DNA from: Arbacia lixula
Lineage: Eukaryota > Echinodermata > Echinoidea > Arbacioida > Arbaciidae
NCBI GenBank assembly: GCA_963669155.1
Contig: OZ022580.1
Span: 26,171,394-26,235,393 of the forward strand
Reading direction: 5' to 3'
DNA: 64,000 bases
Shown here one piece after another: positions 1-10,834 of the stretch; positions within the stretch are counted from its first letter, which is position 1, and every line of letters begins with the position of its first letter. A model generated the notes under the pieces. It saw only the letters and a list, made by a program, of their open reading frames with translations, was not told the origin of the DNA and made no database searches. Position numbers and translations under genes: made by a program.

Positions 1-289
1 TTTAATTTAGAAACCATTTCAACGGAAAATAGCTGGAAGATAATTATTCAATATACACTGTACTAAAATGACAAAACTAGAACTTGAAACTTACCTAAAC
101 CTAGATTAATGTCAATAATGACAGTGTAACTGTTACTGTTACTAACTACTTAGTCAATAATGTGAGTTGCCTTTATTTAATTACAGCACAGGCAGTAAAT
201 CAGACTCTAACTTATCCTTACGAGCTATGACCCAACATCGCAGGCGTGGCCTGTGGCTAGGCTAGGCTATATTCACACCTTTTCGAATT

Positions 290-520
290 TGGCTTGGGTA
301 TTATTCCGTATTGCCCGATCGCAGACGCACGCAGAAACACCCAGTGAAGCGCAATGATGCGAGCTCACTACGTTTTCAATGCGCAGACGAGCGCATAGGC
401 GTGAGCTCGTCGCTCCCTGGTTTTAACATTTTCTGAAGCAGGCGCAAGGTAAAATCGACTACAAATGGAAACGAGCGGCAACAAGTGAATGCGAGCAAGC
501 GTGAGCGACAGCAAGTGACA
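290..520. repeat. GCGAG/GAGCG word array, left
   Basis: Many copies of GCGAG, GAGCG or GAGC and some complements at irregular spacing (for example GATGCGAGCTC, GACGAGCGCA, GCGAGCAAGCGTGAGCGAC). It ends at the CAGGG MITE. The opposite-sense counterpart CTCGC/CGCTC lies at 1290..1380 and 3855..3990. Confidence 0.45.
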
Positions 521-524
521 ATGA

Positions 525-1235
525 CCTGGGATGAGTTATGGAAGGATAGGAAGCAACTTTCTTTCTTTGAACCCATGTGCCAAGCCGCTGAAAAGTTATG
601 GTGTTCTCAACAGGTGCTGTTCAGGTGTTTGAGCAATTATGAACATGATTGTGTGGCAACGGTTTCTCAGAGAGAACAAAAGAAATGTACAGTCTCATTT
701 CGCTTGTTCCGTTCTGTTAATGACAGTGATACTTCCATGAGCACAACAGGTATCAGCAAACACAAATAAAATATCTCTGCTTCACGCAAACACACACAAA
801 CGCCGTTAATGATAACACACAGCTTAATATATCATTTTGAGGGTGGTTGAATCTCCCAAATGCACAAGTTGTCGGAAAGTGGCGAAATTGGTCAATTTTG
901 TAATTAATACAAATAGCTTATATGTCCGATTTTTAATGATTCCTCAATACTTTTCGAAACAAATGCAGAGTATTAGGATCTGTCATTATCTGCCGTTAAC
1001 TTCCTCATAGTTTGCAAACAAATTTGTCAAAAACAAAACGTCTACAGACAAATGGGAAATTAAAGACATTTCTTTTCAAGTTGACATGAGCTAAATGTCG
1101 GCTTGGCACATGGAACATGAAAGCATTGTCATGATTATGGAATTTTTTTGACACTCATGAGCACGCTTTAGAACCCATACAGATGATTGAATGTATTATG
1201 CTCGAGTTTCTACTCCTTCCTATATCACTTCCCTG
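525..1235 (-). mobile_element. MITE with CAGGG-type ends, copy 1
   Basis: About 0.71 kb, inverted relative to the copy at 23087. The ends read CTGGGATGAGTTATGGAAGG (left) and the complement of CAGGGAAGTGATATAGGAAG (right). CAATGAC flanks both sides as a 7 bp direct repeat. It has no transposase. CAGGG ends recall hAT elements, but the superfamily is not settled. Confidence 0.75.
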
Positions 1236-1289
1236 CAATGACCTAGGTCAGGTATACACAATATTTCGCGCCTGTTTCTTTTGGAGCGC

Positions 1290-1545
1290 GTGTCACTGTC
1301 TTTAGCTGTTTCCCACGCGCTTAAGCTCGTTGCTGCGTTGTCGCTCGCACACCGCTCCCATCAACACGAATCGTTATGCAACGTTGCCAGAACTGGCATA
1401 ATTATGCTTTCTGGCATAATTTGGACCCTTTCAGCATAATTCATTATGCCGGCATAATTTTGGCATAATTCAGCTTTTTTTGAGCAAGTAATATGGAATA
1501 ATACGAGCTGCTTTAGCATAATTTTGATAGAAAAATATATAATTT
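1290..1545. repeat. CTCGC words followed by GGCATAAT words
   Basis: Short CGCTC/CTCGC words (to 1380), then GGCATAAT repeated at least six times with one complement. The same pair of word types occurs in the order GGCATAAT then CTCGC at 3785..3960. Confidence 0.45.
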
Positions 1546-1779
1546 TTCACATTTTGTTTTATATTTTTCTAATTTCTATTAGTTAATAAACGGCGCCAGC
1601 ATCGACAGAAGTGCGGGAAATTGTTCAACAAGTGCGGTCATATCAGGGTGTTGGGATTGTATGTATGTTTTGTACATAGCCGAGTACATAGTACCTAGCT
1701 AGGGTCGGTGTATATGTACTGTGCGGCCACCGCGTGCGGCGCGCGGGTGGCTGTACTGCAGAGAGTTATGGTCCAAAGT

Positions 1780-2625
1780 TCCAAACTTTGAGGCTGATTG
1801 ATCTACATGTGGTAAATAATGAACACAAATCATGAACAATGTTCTTAAATGCTCTTCACTAAATGTATAACATTATGTGATGCAATGCCTAAGGGAGAAG
1901 TTGCATATAACAACCAAAGAAAACTCAGGATATATTCCCATTTGGGCCTTGTTTTTAAATGTGTGACATATTTTATGCCATTCCTATTCGGAAGAAAAGG
2001 AATATTATGACCAAAGAAAACTCAAGATGTGTTCTCAGATGGGCCTTGTTTTGTAATTTAGTTCTTGTAATAAAAGACATTCCTTACTTGACTTTTATAC
2101 CAAAATCATTATGTTTGTTATCTTAAATGTTGTTAAATTGGTTAAGAAATATTATATGCAGTGCCTTAGGATGAAGTTGTATACAATAAGAAGAGATTCA
2201 GGATTGTGTTCTCAGTTGGGCCTTGTTTTATGTTAGATGTTTTGTACTTGTTTTTGATAACAAAATCACTATGCTACTGATTGGTGTACCTGCAATTTAT
2301 AGAAATACACCATTGATCTTATTTACATTCTTCAACGGTCTTTACTGAAAAGACACATATGCGATAACTTCTTTATTTAATTTCCTTTCGTCGTACAGTA
2401 TGCAATGCTTTCGGAAGAAGCTGTATAATAACCCGAAACAACTCTGGTTGCATTCAGATGGGCCTTGTTTTATATTTAGCTGTTTGTAATAAAACAAATG
2501 CCTTGATTTGGGCCAGAATCCTTGCCTTTTATGCCAAATTCATTATGTTACTGATCGATCTATGCATGTGCTAAATAATTAACATAAATCATGAGCCAGG
2601 GTATTTTGTGAAAAAAAAAAGAGAA
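1780..2625 (+). repeat. degenerate tandem repeat with GGGCCTTGTTTT units
   Basis: Four diverged units, each with (A/T)TGCAATGCCT.. or similar, a GA-rich middle and CAGATGGGCCTTGTTTTATA-like 3' part. Units near 1880, 2005, 2160 and 2400 vary from about 130 to 240 bp. No protein coding is supported. Confidence 0.6.
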
Positions 2626-2754
2626 AAAACAAAACTTGCCTTTTATTCGTGGTGTGGGTGAAGTGAAAAATTATGCACTTCTGTCTACAAGCACCAAATT
2701 TGGCACAAATGCACAAAATCATATTTGAAACAATATTAGATAAAGAAGCATCTC

Positions 2755-3500
2755 AAAATATTTTCAGGGTTGCGTGGGGGCAGCCCCCAAAGTGCCACAG
2801 GGGCCCTAATATGTTATTTTTACTTCTTTTCGAAGACGTATGGCCGGACTTGAAAACAAATTATTAGTAATCAACCTCAGGTAATAAGGACCTTGCCTCG
2901 TTAAAATGTGGGTTCACAAGTGGCAAGCGGCCGGGGGATAGTTCCCCAAATGCCCCCCTATCATGGGCAATTTTCTCTTATTTTTTAAAGACTTGTTCTC
3001 AATAACAGATAACTGGATGGGAATCATCCTAGGTAACAGGGACCTCAAGTTGTTAAACTTGGGGTACACAAGTGGCAAGGGGCCGGGGGGGGTAGCCCCC
3101 AAAACGCCCCCAGGGGGCATTTCATCAACCATTTTCGTCTGAAAAGTTGTCTTTCTCCGACAGTTACCATAGTAACAGCCAGAGGCTAGTGCCTCTTAGC
3201 CAATCAAAGCCAAGGATTTCACTGAAATAGTCAGCACCCCAGGTCAGCACTGACTATTTAGTCAGTGCTGAAAACTTTAATGAAATGCCCTCCAGGGTGA
3301 AACTTTCTCTTATTTTCTAAAAAAAAAAAAAAAAAAAGTTTTACTCAAGAATAAATAACTGTACTTTAACCACTTGATAGGAATCATTCTTAGGTAATAG
3401 GGACCTTAGCTTGTTAAAATTAGGGGTACACAAATGGCAAGGGGCCGGGAAGGGATAACCCCCCCCCCCCCCCCCCCCCCAAGTGCCTCTAGGGGACAAC
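2755..3500 (+). repeat. degenerate tandem repeat with GGGGCC / CCCCCAAA cores
   Basis: Four units share ACACAAGTGGCAAGGGGCCG, a G-run/C-run hairpin core (for example GGGGTAGCCCCCAAAACGCC) and AACTGGATGGGAATCATCCT-type spacers, near 2770, 2920, 3070 and 3430. The last has a 20-base C run. Confidence 0.65.
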
Positions 3501-3552
3501 TTTTTTTCTGAAGAATAAATACTGATTGGCTTTAAACCAATCCAGTATGGTT

Positions 3553-3760
3553 GAGTGTGTGCGTGTGTGTGTATTGTGTGTGTGTGTGCACGTGTGTGTG
3601 CGTGTGTGCGTGTGTGTGTATGTGTGCGTGTGTGTGTTTATGTGTGTGTGTGCGTGTATGTGTGTTTGTGCGTGTGTGTGTGTGTGTGTGTGTGTATTGT
3701 GTGTGTGCGTGTGCGCGTGCGTGAGTGCGTGCGTGCATAGACGTGCGCGCGCGCGCGTTA
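3553..3760 (+). repeat. (GT)n microsatellite, interrupted
   Basis: About 200 bp of TG dinucleotides with CG and TA interruptions, ending in GCGCGCGC. Long open frames here are artefacts of the dinucleotide period. Confidence 0.9.
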
Positions 3761-3784
3761 CGTAACGTGAGGGTCCAAAAGGGT

Positions 3785-4250
3785 TCGGCATAATTTTTGG
3801 CCATTTAGCATAATTTCGCTGCTTCCCTGGCATAATTCGATTTTTTTCGCTGGTCACACTGTCGTTATGTCTGTCACTCGCTGTCCTGCGAGCTTAGCTC
3901 GTGGGCCGCTCGCTATACATGCTTAGCGCGTGCTCCGTTCGCTGTACATGTATCTTGTTTTTGCCGATTGCCGCTAGCTTTGCAATGGCTCGCTAGTATT
4001 GTGAATGATTGCCTGGAATTGTTTTCCTATATACATGTAGACTCGTCAGAAGCCAAGCTAAAGCGAGCAAACACGTATTGAGACACAACGAGACCAACTG
4101 GAACGAGCGGCTAGCGAAAGGCAAACGAGCTACGTGGGAGCTTCATACGCAACGTGGCCAGCAAACTGTGCATTGAATCGCACTGCTATGAGCACCAACT
4201 GGCTATAGCGAGGTCATAGACAACCGTAGGCAGTCTTTGTAACAGTAGGG
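3785..4250. repeat. GGCATAAT words and CTCGC/GCGAG inverted word array, right
   Basis: Three GGCATAAT-like words (3787..3843), then CTCGCT and GCTCGT words (3860..3990), then the complementary GAGCG/AGCGAG words (4055..4130). The block folds on itself at the level of words rather than a single arm. Confidence 0.45.
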
Positions 4251-4399
4251 TAGATGCTCAAGCAATTGATAATGCCCTTTCTATCTGACCCAGAAATAAT
4301 ACAATTCAACATGGTGAAAATCAGAGGACAGATAATGTAGATTACTGCAATTAGACTGCAACCTATCTACTGATACCTCACTATTAACAGAACACCTCG

Positions 4400-4565
4400 C
4401 TCAACTCCTTGAGTGTCTCCTCAGATCCACATATTTTCTGTACAAGGGTTCATACTATGGAAAGACGGAAAGGGACGGCCATGGGCATTCCAGTCTCGGT
4501 TCTAGTGGCCAACATGTACATGGAAAGATTCGAAGATGAAGCATTAGACACAGGCCCTCTCTTGC
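4400..4565 (+). pseudogene. Penelope-like element reverse transcriptase fragment
   Basis: Encodes TAMGIPVSVLVANMYMERFE, matching the conserved TAMGSPVS..ANLYME.FE block of Penelope-like reverse transcriptases. The preceding YKGSYYGK is recognisable in another frame, so a frameshift lies between them. Only about 55 codons survive; no YxDD box or GIY-YIG endonuclease is nearby. Confidence 0.75.
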
Positions 4566-5008
4566 TTGCATTCCCCGAGTTTGGTCAAATGGTCCAACTT
4601 GTTAGGATGAACTGTATGTCTCCCTCTCTTGGTAGAGTTTACTTTTCATATTACAATTTATTCATTTTTCCCCTTCCTGGTAGAACTTTACATACTCTTT
4701 TTCTTTTCACTTATTATTTTAATAAAGCTTTTTTGCCTTTATTCAGATTTTCATAATTATACAAGATGATATGAAGAGGAACATATTTTTTTTATTTTTC
4801 TTACAGCATAAACATAATTCAGTGTCTCAGACATTATACGCACAAAGATATTTAAAAACAATATTTTCCATAAGTATTACACCAATGATGAATTGTGAAA
4901 GTCTCTCTCGCAAGGCTAAACATAGACATTGAACACTTTTCCCTTTGCACACTTTATATGCAGAAATAAATTAAAAAAAAAAAACATCAGACACAGAAAA
5001 TGTACTAA

Positions 5009-5183
5009 TTATAGAATTTGCTGTCGGGGAAACAGCTGTTGCAGTATATACTGCAACAGCTGTTATCAACCTTCAACGTGCCACTTGTGGATAATCTCGC
5101 CATTCATAAACATAACAGCAATTCGCTTGGCTGATCTTCATGTCTCAAGTGATTTGTTTATTCCCCGACAGCAAATCCTATAA
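5009..5183 (+). mobile_element. short MITE with a 34 bp internal perfect palindrome
   Basis: Terminal inverted repeats of 23 bp (TTATAGAATTTGCTGTCGG... and the complement of TTATAGGATTTGCTGTCGG...) with one mismatch. A perfect 34 bp palindrome at 5031..5064 (AACAGCTGTTGCAGTAT and its complement) abuts the left repeat. Confidence 0.65.
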
Positions 5184-5185
5184 TT

Positions 5186-5362
5186 ACACCCTTGACACCG
5201 ACGGTCTATATACACATAGGGCAAGATCGATTTACAGACTTGTGCTGCTGTAAAAGGCTGCCTAGTGTATTGAAATGTAAAGTTTTAAGCGGACTACCTG
5301 AAAGCATGGTGCTGACAAAATTAAACAGCCATTATTTTTCAGAGTGGCGTCTGTGAGAGAGT
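5186..5362 (+). repeat. dispersed repeat, copy upstream of the fucosyltransferase
   Basis: Matches 9455..9645 by eye: GGTCTATATACACAT...GGGCAAGATCGA at the start and ATTTTTCAGAGTGGC at the end, same orientation. No coding capacity is seen. Confidence 0.6.
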
Positions 5363-5588
5363 TCTGCGGCGGCCGACAACGAACGTTGGTGGCGCATCAC
5401 ATACAAAAAATTTTACCCTTTTCGGGCGGACAGATTCGTGGAGTCGCGCAATCAGTGGTCTGGCGCGGTGTGCGCACTATGTGATATCAGTGGCGTAATG
5501 TGTGTGGGAGAATAAGCGGACGATAAAATACGGCTAGTATCTGGACTAATTTGAGAACTGAACATAACCCTAGGACTGCAAGCAGTTG

Positions 5589-6677
5589 GTGAGTAAGAAT
5601 TTGTGTTTTTTTATTACTATTTGTTGTACATGTATCAAAGTTACTGTTATATTAACACTGTTTGGAAGTGAGAATGTTAATGAACTTGTTGAACTCAAGT
5701 AGATACCGTTTACCATGAAGCAAAGTAGATTATTTATTCTTAATACTCTAAGAATCAGCCTTGTTATTATATCAACACTTGACCGTGTGCAGTCATGATT
5801 TACTGTACCCATTATTGATGTATAAACATAAATACCAGATTAAAGGACTTATATGAATCAATTCATCAGTTAAAGTGCTTGCAAACCGCAGATTGCTATT
5901 TTGGAGCCATACGCTACTTTATCACACATGATTTATGATGATAAGGTTGTAGAATATTGAACAGTTATTCACATTATTTGGCTAAGCTAGTATGTATTGG
6001 TAGAATATGTTATGGCTGTTATATATTTACGCATAATGAAGATTGGGTAGATTTGGTATAGAAATCATTTAGAGCCTTGGAGGTATATATTATACTTAGA
6101 CAAATCTAGAGCATAGTTCATGTTTAATTGTGACACTAGGTAGTGGTAATGGTATACGTCACAATACAGCAGTATATAGATGAAGTTTAATACTGAAACA
6201 ACAGAGGTTGTGATGAATATGTATTCAGGGCGTTAGATTACGCTAATAAGCCCAGGTTTATAACACATTATTGTGATAAGATATGATATTGTTCAGTAGT
6301 TAAGCAGGAAAGATTGTCCATTATTATTTCTATGCTAATGTTTATGCATCAGCATGATGCATCAGTATAATCCACTATATCAGTTGCTTGAGCTGGATTA
6401 AGTATGCAGTTTATGTGCAGTCAGACACATATTCCAAAGAATATAATTATGACAAGCTATGCCTTACGATAACACAGTATTTGTCGATATTCGAATGAAG
6501 TATACATTCATATGTCCTCTTGGTATGTGATGATTAGAAACGTAATATTAGGATTTAACATGTAATTAGCGATAAGTATTTACTTAGGTATATGTTGCTT
6601 ATTAGTTATTTCAGGACATTTGTGTATTTAGCAAGTTCAGCATTTAAACACATGGTTATTGTTATCCTTGTCTACAG
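5589..6677 (+). other. probable intron in the fucosyltransferase 5' UTR
   Basis: A strong donor (TTG then GTGAGTAAG) at 5589 follows a comparatively GC-rich block (about 5340-5588). A pyrimidine-rich acceptor ending TCTACAG lies at 6677. Removing this interval would bring a leader of about 314 nt from 6678 to the ATG at 6992. The leader holds short upstream ORFs beginning near 6820, 6918 and 6961. This is inferred from splice signals only. Confidence 0.4.
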
Positions 6678-6991
6678 TGAACCGCACAGTAACACGCACA
6701 GAGTTGACGCACAGTCATACGCACAGTGGAATTTCGACGAGTGTTAATTACTAGTGATCGTGATCCCCAGCCGAGATCATAGTCTGAGACCATTGACATT
6801 AATACAACGAAAGGACTTCAATGCTGTTTACGCCGTGTCGTCATTGTAGCGTGTTAAGCGTGTTCGAGGAGTGCATCCCCTTTGATATACCACGTAGCTG
6901 ACGCTACAGTTCCACACATGTCTTTACTAGCAAAGCAGACGCTATCAGACGTTATACACGATGCCTGGTGAATAAATCTCTGGCATTGAAT

Positions 6992-8377
6992 ATGGAAAAC
7001 TTGTTGAAAATGCAGCACAATCTTAGAAATGTCGTAAAGAACAAAACCACCATTGGTATTCTTCTTATCGGACTATTGTATACTGGATGGTACGTTTATA
7101 AAGGTTACGCGATGCAACGACTGGGTGTTTATATTATACGCGTGTCGAATATGACACAACTTAACAAGCCCACCAATGCTACTAATAGAGGCATGTATGG
7201 CAGTGCTATTGAACATTTCCCACACGAACTGTCTTTGCCTCGGAAAGACGCTCTATTCAACATCACAATATATTCTCCCGATTTAACAGTCATATGGCCC
7301 GAGTATGGAACGCTTTTCCGGGATCTGACTTCATCCAGGAATCCCACCAGTCCATATCACGCGGATTCTGTGTATCAACACCCAGACTTTCCCACAGCCT
7401 ACCTCCAATGCCCGGGACAACCGGGTAGCATGGCGCTCACTGCGACCAACGATTATGACTTCATCGCAAACAGTGATGCAGTCGTCATTAATTTGAAACC
7501 GCTCGCTGGTCGTGCTGGCACTCATGAATTGTTAGAAAGGCTCTCTAGAAACTCTACATCGAAATTGACTGTCGTATTTTATAGCATGGAGACTCCGATA
7601 GCAATCCTCAACTACTGGGACACGAACATTGGTGATATGTGGTACCATTACATGATGTCTTACCAGCCAAGTAGTGACATTTACTTCCCGTACGGACAAT
7701 ACATTCCCGGTGAGCCTACGGATCAAGTGGACATTGATCACTCACAGAACAACAGGTCTGGTATGATGCTGTGGGTGGCGAGTAACTGTGAGAAGACAGG
7801 ATGGCCTCGATTAGACTGGGTGAGAGGTCTTCGGAAAGTGATTTCTATCGATGTTTATGGGAAATGTGGCAACCTTACCTGCCTCCCCAGAATGTCGGAC
7901 CATTGTCGCAAAAAGCTCTCCGATTACAAGTTCTACCTCGCCCTGGAAAGCGTCGAATGTGATGATTACATCACGGAGAAGTTCTGGTCAAATAGTCTCG
8001 TTCATGGCCTCGTGCCGATCGTCTACGGTTCGACTCGGGCGTCCTACGAGCGGGTCGCACCTCCTGGATCGTTCATCCACGTCTCCGACTTCTCGTCCTT
8101 GCAGGAGCTCGCCGACTATCTACACGTGCTCGATGTAGACAGCGCCCTCTACAACCAGTTCTTCTCATGGAGGAGGAAGGGGCGGGTAGCCATCAACTAC
8201 CCCGACCTTTCCGCACAATCATTTTGCAAGGTTCTCCCAAAACTTAGGGAAAACGTTGCCCTACCCAACACCAGAAAGGTCGCAGAATCCACCCTCTACA
8301 ACAGCTGCAGGGGGAAACTGCCGCACAGCTGGTCTCAGGAGGGTGACATAGATAGTTGGTCCCCATGGCGGAACTGA
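6992..8377 (+). CDS. alpha-1,3-fucosyltransferase, GT10 family
   Basis: Predicted type II Golgi enzyme that transfers fucose from GDP-fucose to GlcNAc in N-glycan or Lewis-type acceptors. It has 461 residues, within the 350-480 usual for the family, in one coding exon. The order is classic: a short cytosolic tail, a signal anchor at about residues 19-38 (TTIGILLIGLLYTGWYVY), a stem with N-x-S/T sequons, then the catalytic part. GT10 hallmarks are YWDTNIG, VDVYGKCG-like IDVYGKCG, and FYLALE from residue 314 leading to DDYITEKFW (324-332), then GLVPIVYG, PPGSFIHVSDF and FFSWR. C-terminal cysteines are present. The ATG at 6992 is chosen because the frame is closed by TGA at 6899 and only a GTG precedes it. 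Acceptor linkage specificity cannot be read from sequence. Confidence 0.93.
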   Translation: MENLLKMQHNLRNVVKNKTTIGILLIGLLYTGWYVYKGYAMQRLGVYIIRVSNMTQLNKPTNATNRGMYGSAIEHFPHELSLPRKDALFNITIYSPDLTVIWPEYGTLFRDLTSSRNPTSPYHADSVYQHPDFPTAYLQCPGQPGSMALTATNDYDFIANSDAVVINLKPLAGRAGTHELLERLSRNSTSKLTVVFYSMETPIAILNYWDTNIGDMWYHYMMSYQPSSDIYFPYGQYIPGEPTDQVDIDHSQNNRSGMMLWVASNCEKTGWPRLDWVRGLRKVISIDVYGKCGNLTCLPRMSDHCRKKLSDYKFYLALESVECDDYITEKFWSNSLVHGLVPIVYGSTRASYERVAPPGSFIHVSDFSSLQELADYLHVLDVDSALYNQFFSWRRKGRVAINYPDLSAQSFCKVLPKLRENVALPNTRKVAESTLYNSCRGKLPHSWSQEGDIDSWSPWRN

Positions 8378-8394
8378 AAAGCTTGTTTAGATAT

Positions 8395-8400
8395 AATAAA
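8395..8400 (+). promoter_or_regulatory. polyadenylation signal AATAAA
   Basis: Canonical AATAAA 17 nt after the fucosyltransferase stop codon, in an AT-rich 3' region. Confidence 0.6.
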
Positions 8401-9454
8401 TATTGTAAGTAATGATTTTGATTACGAGTTTCTCAATAATGTCATCTGAAGCACAAGGTGGTATACGACAATGTATATACAGTGCTTAGAATAGTTGAAC
8501 AGTATACTCTGGTACAATTTCTGTTTACAGTTTGGAGTAGGACACTTAAGATGTGGCGTTAACGAGCATGAAACGTTCAACGAGGCAAGAAATGTATTGC
8601 CTCATTATATTAGGAAGGTTCAAATATTGTTATGGTAACGAATTCCACATTTTTGGCTCTTTCGATAGGCAAGACTGTTGGTTAGTAGACAGCGGTAAGT
8701 CTAAGAGCAGTGTTGTTTTGCTGGACCATTGTAATAACGTTCTATAAAATAATTTATATATTTGCCAATGGTATTGGGATATATTTCATGTATCATTGAA
8801 TGTTTATTTTTATACAACACGCTTATTTATCACTGTTGTTAATTCATCCAGACACTTACTGCTGATAATCTGCGTTGGAAATGGCTTGCAAATTTCCAAA
8901 TCTACACGAAGGATAGGTCCCAGGGTTTTCCATGATTTCAAAATGTTGGCAGCTTACCAGGCAACCCTTTTCCTGCGGTCCCCCAAATATCCCTACAGTA
9001 GGGAGTCAAATTTACTTTGCTTAATACAGGTATAATGTACTTTCTCGGTATGACATTCTCCGTTGACCAAATGTCAATTGCATGGAAGCCATTTTCCCAT
9101 GAATGCTTCGTGTTATCATGGAGATATATGTTTATACATTACATTAATATGTTTTCTATCGAATTTAAGACGGTTTATTCTTCCCGACAGTTGTGCGTAA
9201 AAAGGTAACTGTTTCCATTGCAGACACACTTTCTGTCTAATGATATTTTTCATGTGCAAATGTGCAGAGAAGTTGAATTAAATTTTATGAATTTGATTAC
9301 ATTTTACACAGTTCGAGAAATAAACGCATGATCAGATACGATACCGATAGAGCTGAGCTACCCATGTGTTTATCCTGCGATGGCGTATTGCTATAAATGT
9401 CTAAAAAGGACAGAAAAGTTCTGCAATAATAGTTGTTTCAGCATACGCCATGTA
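8401..9454. other. gene-free stretch
   Basis: 3' flank of the fucosyltransferase. AT-rich unique-looking sequence with no ORF carrying a recognisable motif and no splice-bounded exon. Confidence 0.5.
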
Positions 9455-9645
9455 CACACTAAACACAGACAGTCTATACCAATTGGGCAAGATCGACCTA
9501 AAAACATTTGCCGCTATAAAAAAATTGAATTTGGTAATGGTATGATTAGTCGACATCCTAAACAACTTCTAAACGGACTACAGGCTAAAAACATTATTCT
9601 GACAAAATACATGGCCGTCATTTTTCAGAGTGGCTGCTGTGGGGA
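9455..9645 (+). repeat. dispersed repeat, copy downstream of the fucosyltransferase
   Basis: Direct-orientation partner of 5186..5362: AGTCTATACCAATTGGGC, AAACGGACTACAGGC and TTTTTCAGAGTGGCTG. The two bracket the fucosyltransferase gene. Confidence 0.6.
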
Positions 9646-10127
9646 ACTATTATTTAATGTTGTAGTTTATATCTTCTCACACCATTGTGCAAGTTTTTTG
9701 TTTCACAATGTAGTAATTAGCTGTCTATGTAAATTATTAAGCTATTCATTTATGCTTTAATATTCATCAAACTCAAATTGGCCTTTGGGCTGCGATGCTT
9801 TAATCTAATAAAAAAAAAACCCTTTAATTCAACGAAATAAAAAGAACATGATTATGTGATATTATTTGAAAGGAAATATCACGCTTTATGGTGATTTCGA
9901 TGACAGTGTGTTTCTTTGAACAGACATGCTCTGCACCCCAAAGAATAATCGATCTACGGGCACGCGGGAAAACAACAGCTGTCCCTCCTTGTGATATTCA
10001 ACAGTTTGTACGCGTCAACGGCTAATGGGATCGAAGCATCTGGTTTACCTGGCCAGGGCTCGTCAGTGAGGGGGAGTCTTTCCCTTTTGCAGCGCTATCA
10101 TTTCATAATCAATCATACATGTAGATG
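9646..10127. other. gene-free stretch
   Basis: Unique-looking AT-rich DNA between a dispersed repeat and the AGTGGCGGATC MITE. Nothing recognised. Confidence 0.5.
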
Positions 10128-10256
10128 TACCAGTGGCGGATCTCAAGAGGTGGGGGTGGGGTGGTACCCTACCCCCCCCCCTCATCTAAGAAGAATATCC
10201 CACCACTTCCCCCTCCTCCATTAGCTTAGCAAAAAGATAGATCCGCTACTATATAT
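10128..10256 (+). mobile_element. small MITE with AGTGGCGGATC ends
   Basis: CAGTGGCGGATCTCAAGAGG at the left and ATAGATCCGCTACTA at the right form imperfect inverted ends about 125 bp apart around G/C homopolymer-rich sequence. AGTGGCGGATC ends are common in animal MITEs. Confidence 0.5.
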
Positions 10257-10414
10257 ATTAGTTCACTCTTAGTCTGTAAGAGATGTGCACGTTTCTTATA
10301 TACAGTATGTTTTTGTATTTTTAGGTGGTCTGTCGTAACCGACAGATCACAACTTGATTTCGTTAGAATTTTCTTTCTTTCTTGATTTTTATTTACAGCT
10401 GAATCAATACTTAG

Positions 10415-10690
10415 TCTGACAGAATGCATCAGAAACGTTATCGTACCACATCTATTCACTTTTCAAGTCCCTTATTACGTCATGCAGCTTTATATAAGTC
10501 GCTATTGTTCTCAAGGATCGTCCAAACGACAACAATGGATGGAATTCAATGAAGTGATGTAAGCAAGCAAATCCCTTTCCCCGCCACAGCTGATTTTATT
10601 ATGCATAGCGAAGTCTGACAAAATGCAACAGAAATGTTATCGTTGTACGCGTAATGGACAGTTCAAGGCCCTTATAGACATGTATAGATG
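10415..10690 (+). repeat. 75 bp direct duplication, ~200 bp apart
   Basis: GTCTGACAGAATGCATCAGA...TTCAAGTCCCTTATTA at 10412..10480 resembles GTCTGACAAAATGCAACAGA...TTCAAGGCCCTTATAG at 10612..10680, about 80% by eye. Confidence 0.55.
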
Positions 10691-10834
10691 CGACAGGGGC
10701 CGAGCAATTCCAGCTTTTAGAACTCAGGTTATCGTGTCGAGAAACGCGCCCTATAATATTCTTTACACTATAATCAAGGCATTGTGGAGGAACATCCTGT
10801 AGTCACATAACACAGACACAGACAGCCTCATCTG

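Noticed and set aside
485..769. 94-codon frame as a gene
   Set aside because: It lies across the GCGAG array and the end of a CAGGG MITE; the same sequence recurs, broken, at 23580..23808.
3489..3857. Long His/Thr- and Cys/Val-rich reading frames over the GT tract
   Set aside because: Produced by the dinucleotide period in several frames on both strands; no start, splice or motif support. The same applies to 41103..41365 and 43692..43962.
6968..6991. Upstream GTG as fucosyltransferase start
   Set aside because: Animal genes rarely start at GTG; the ATG at 6992 leaves a suitable short cytosolic tail before the membrane anchor.
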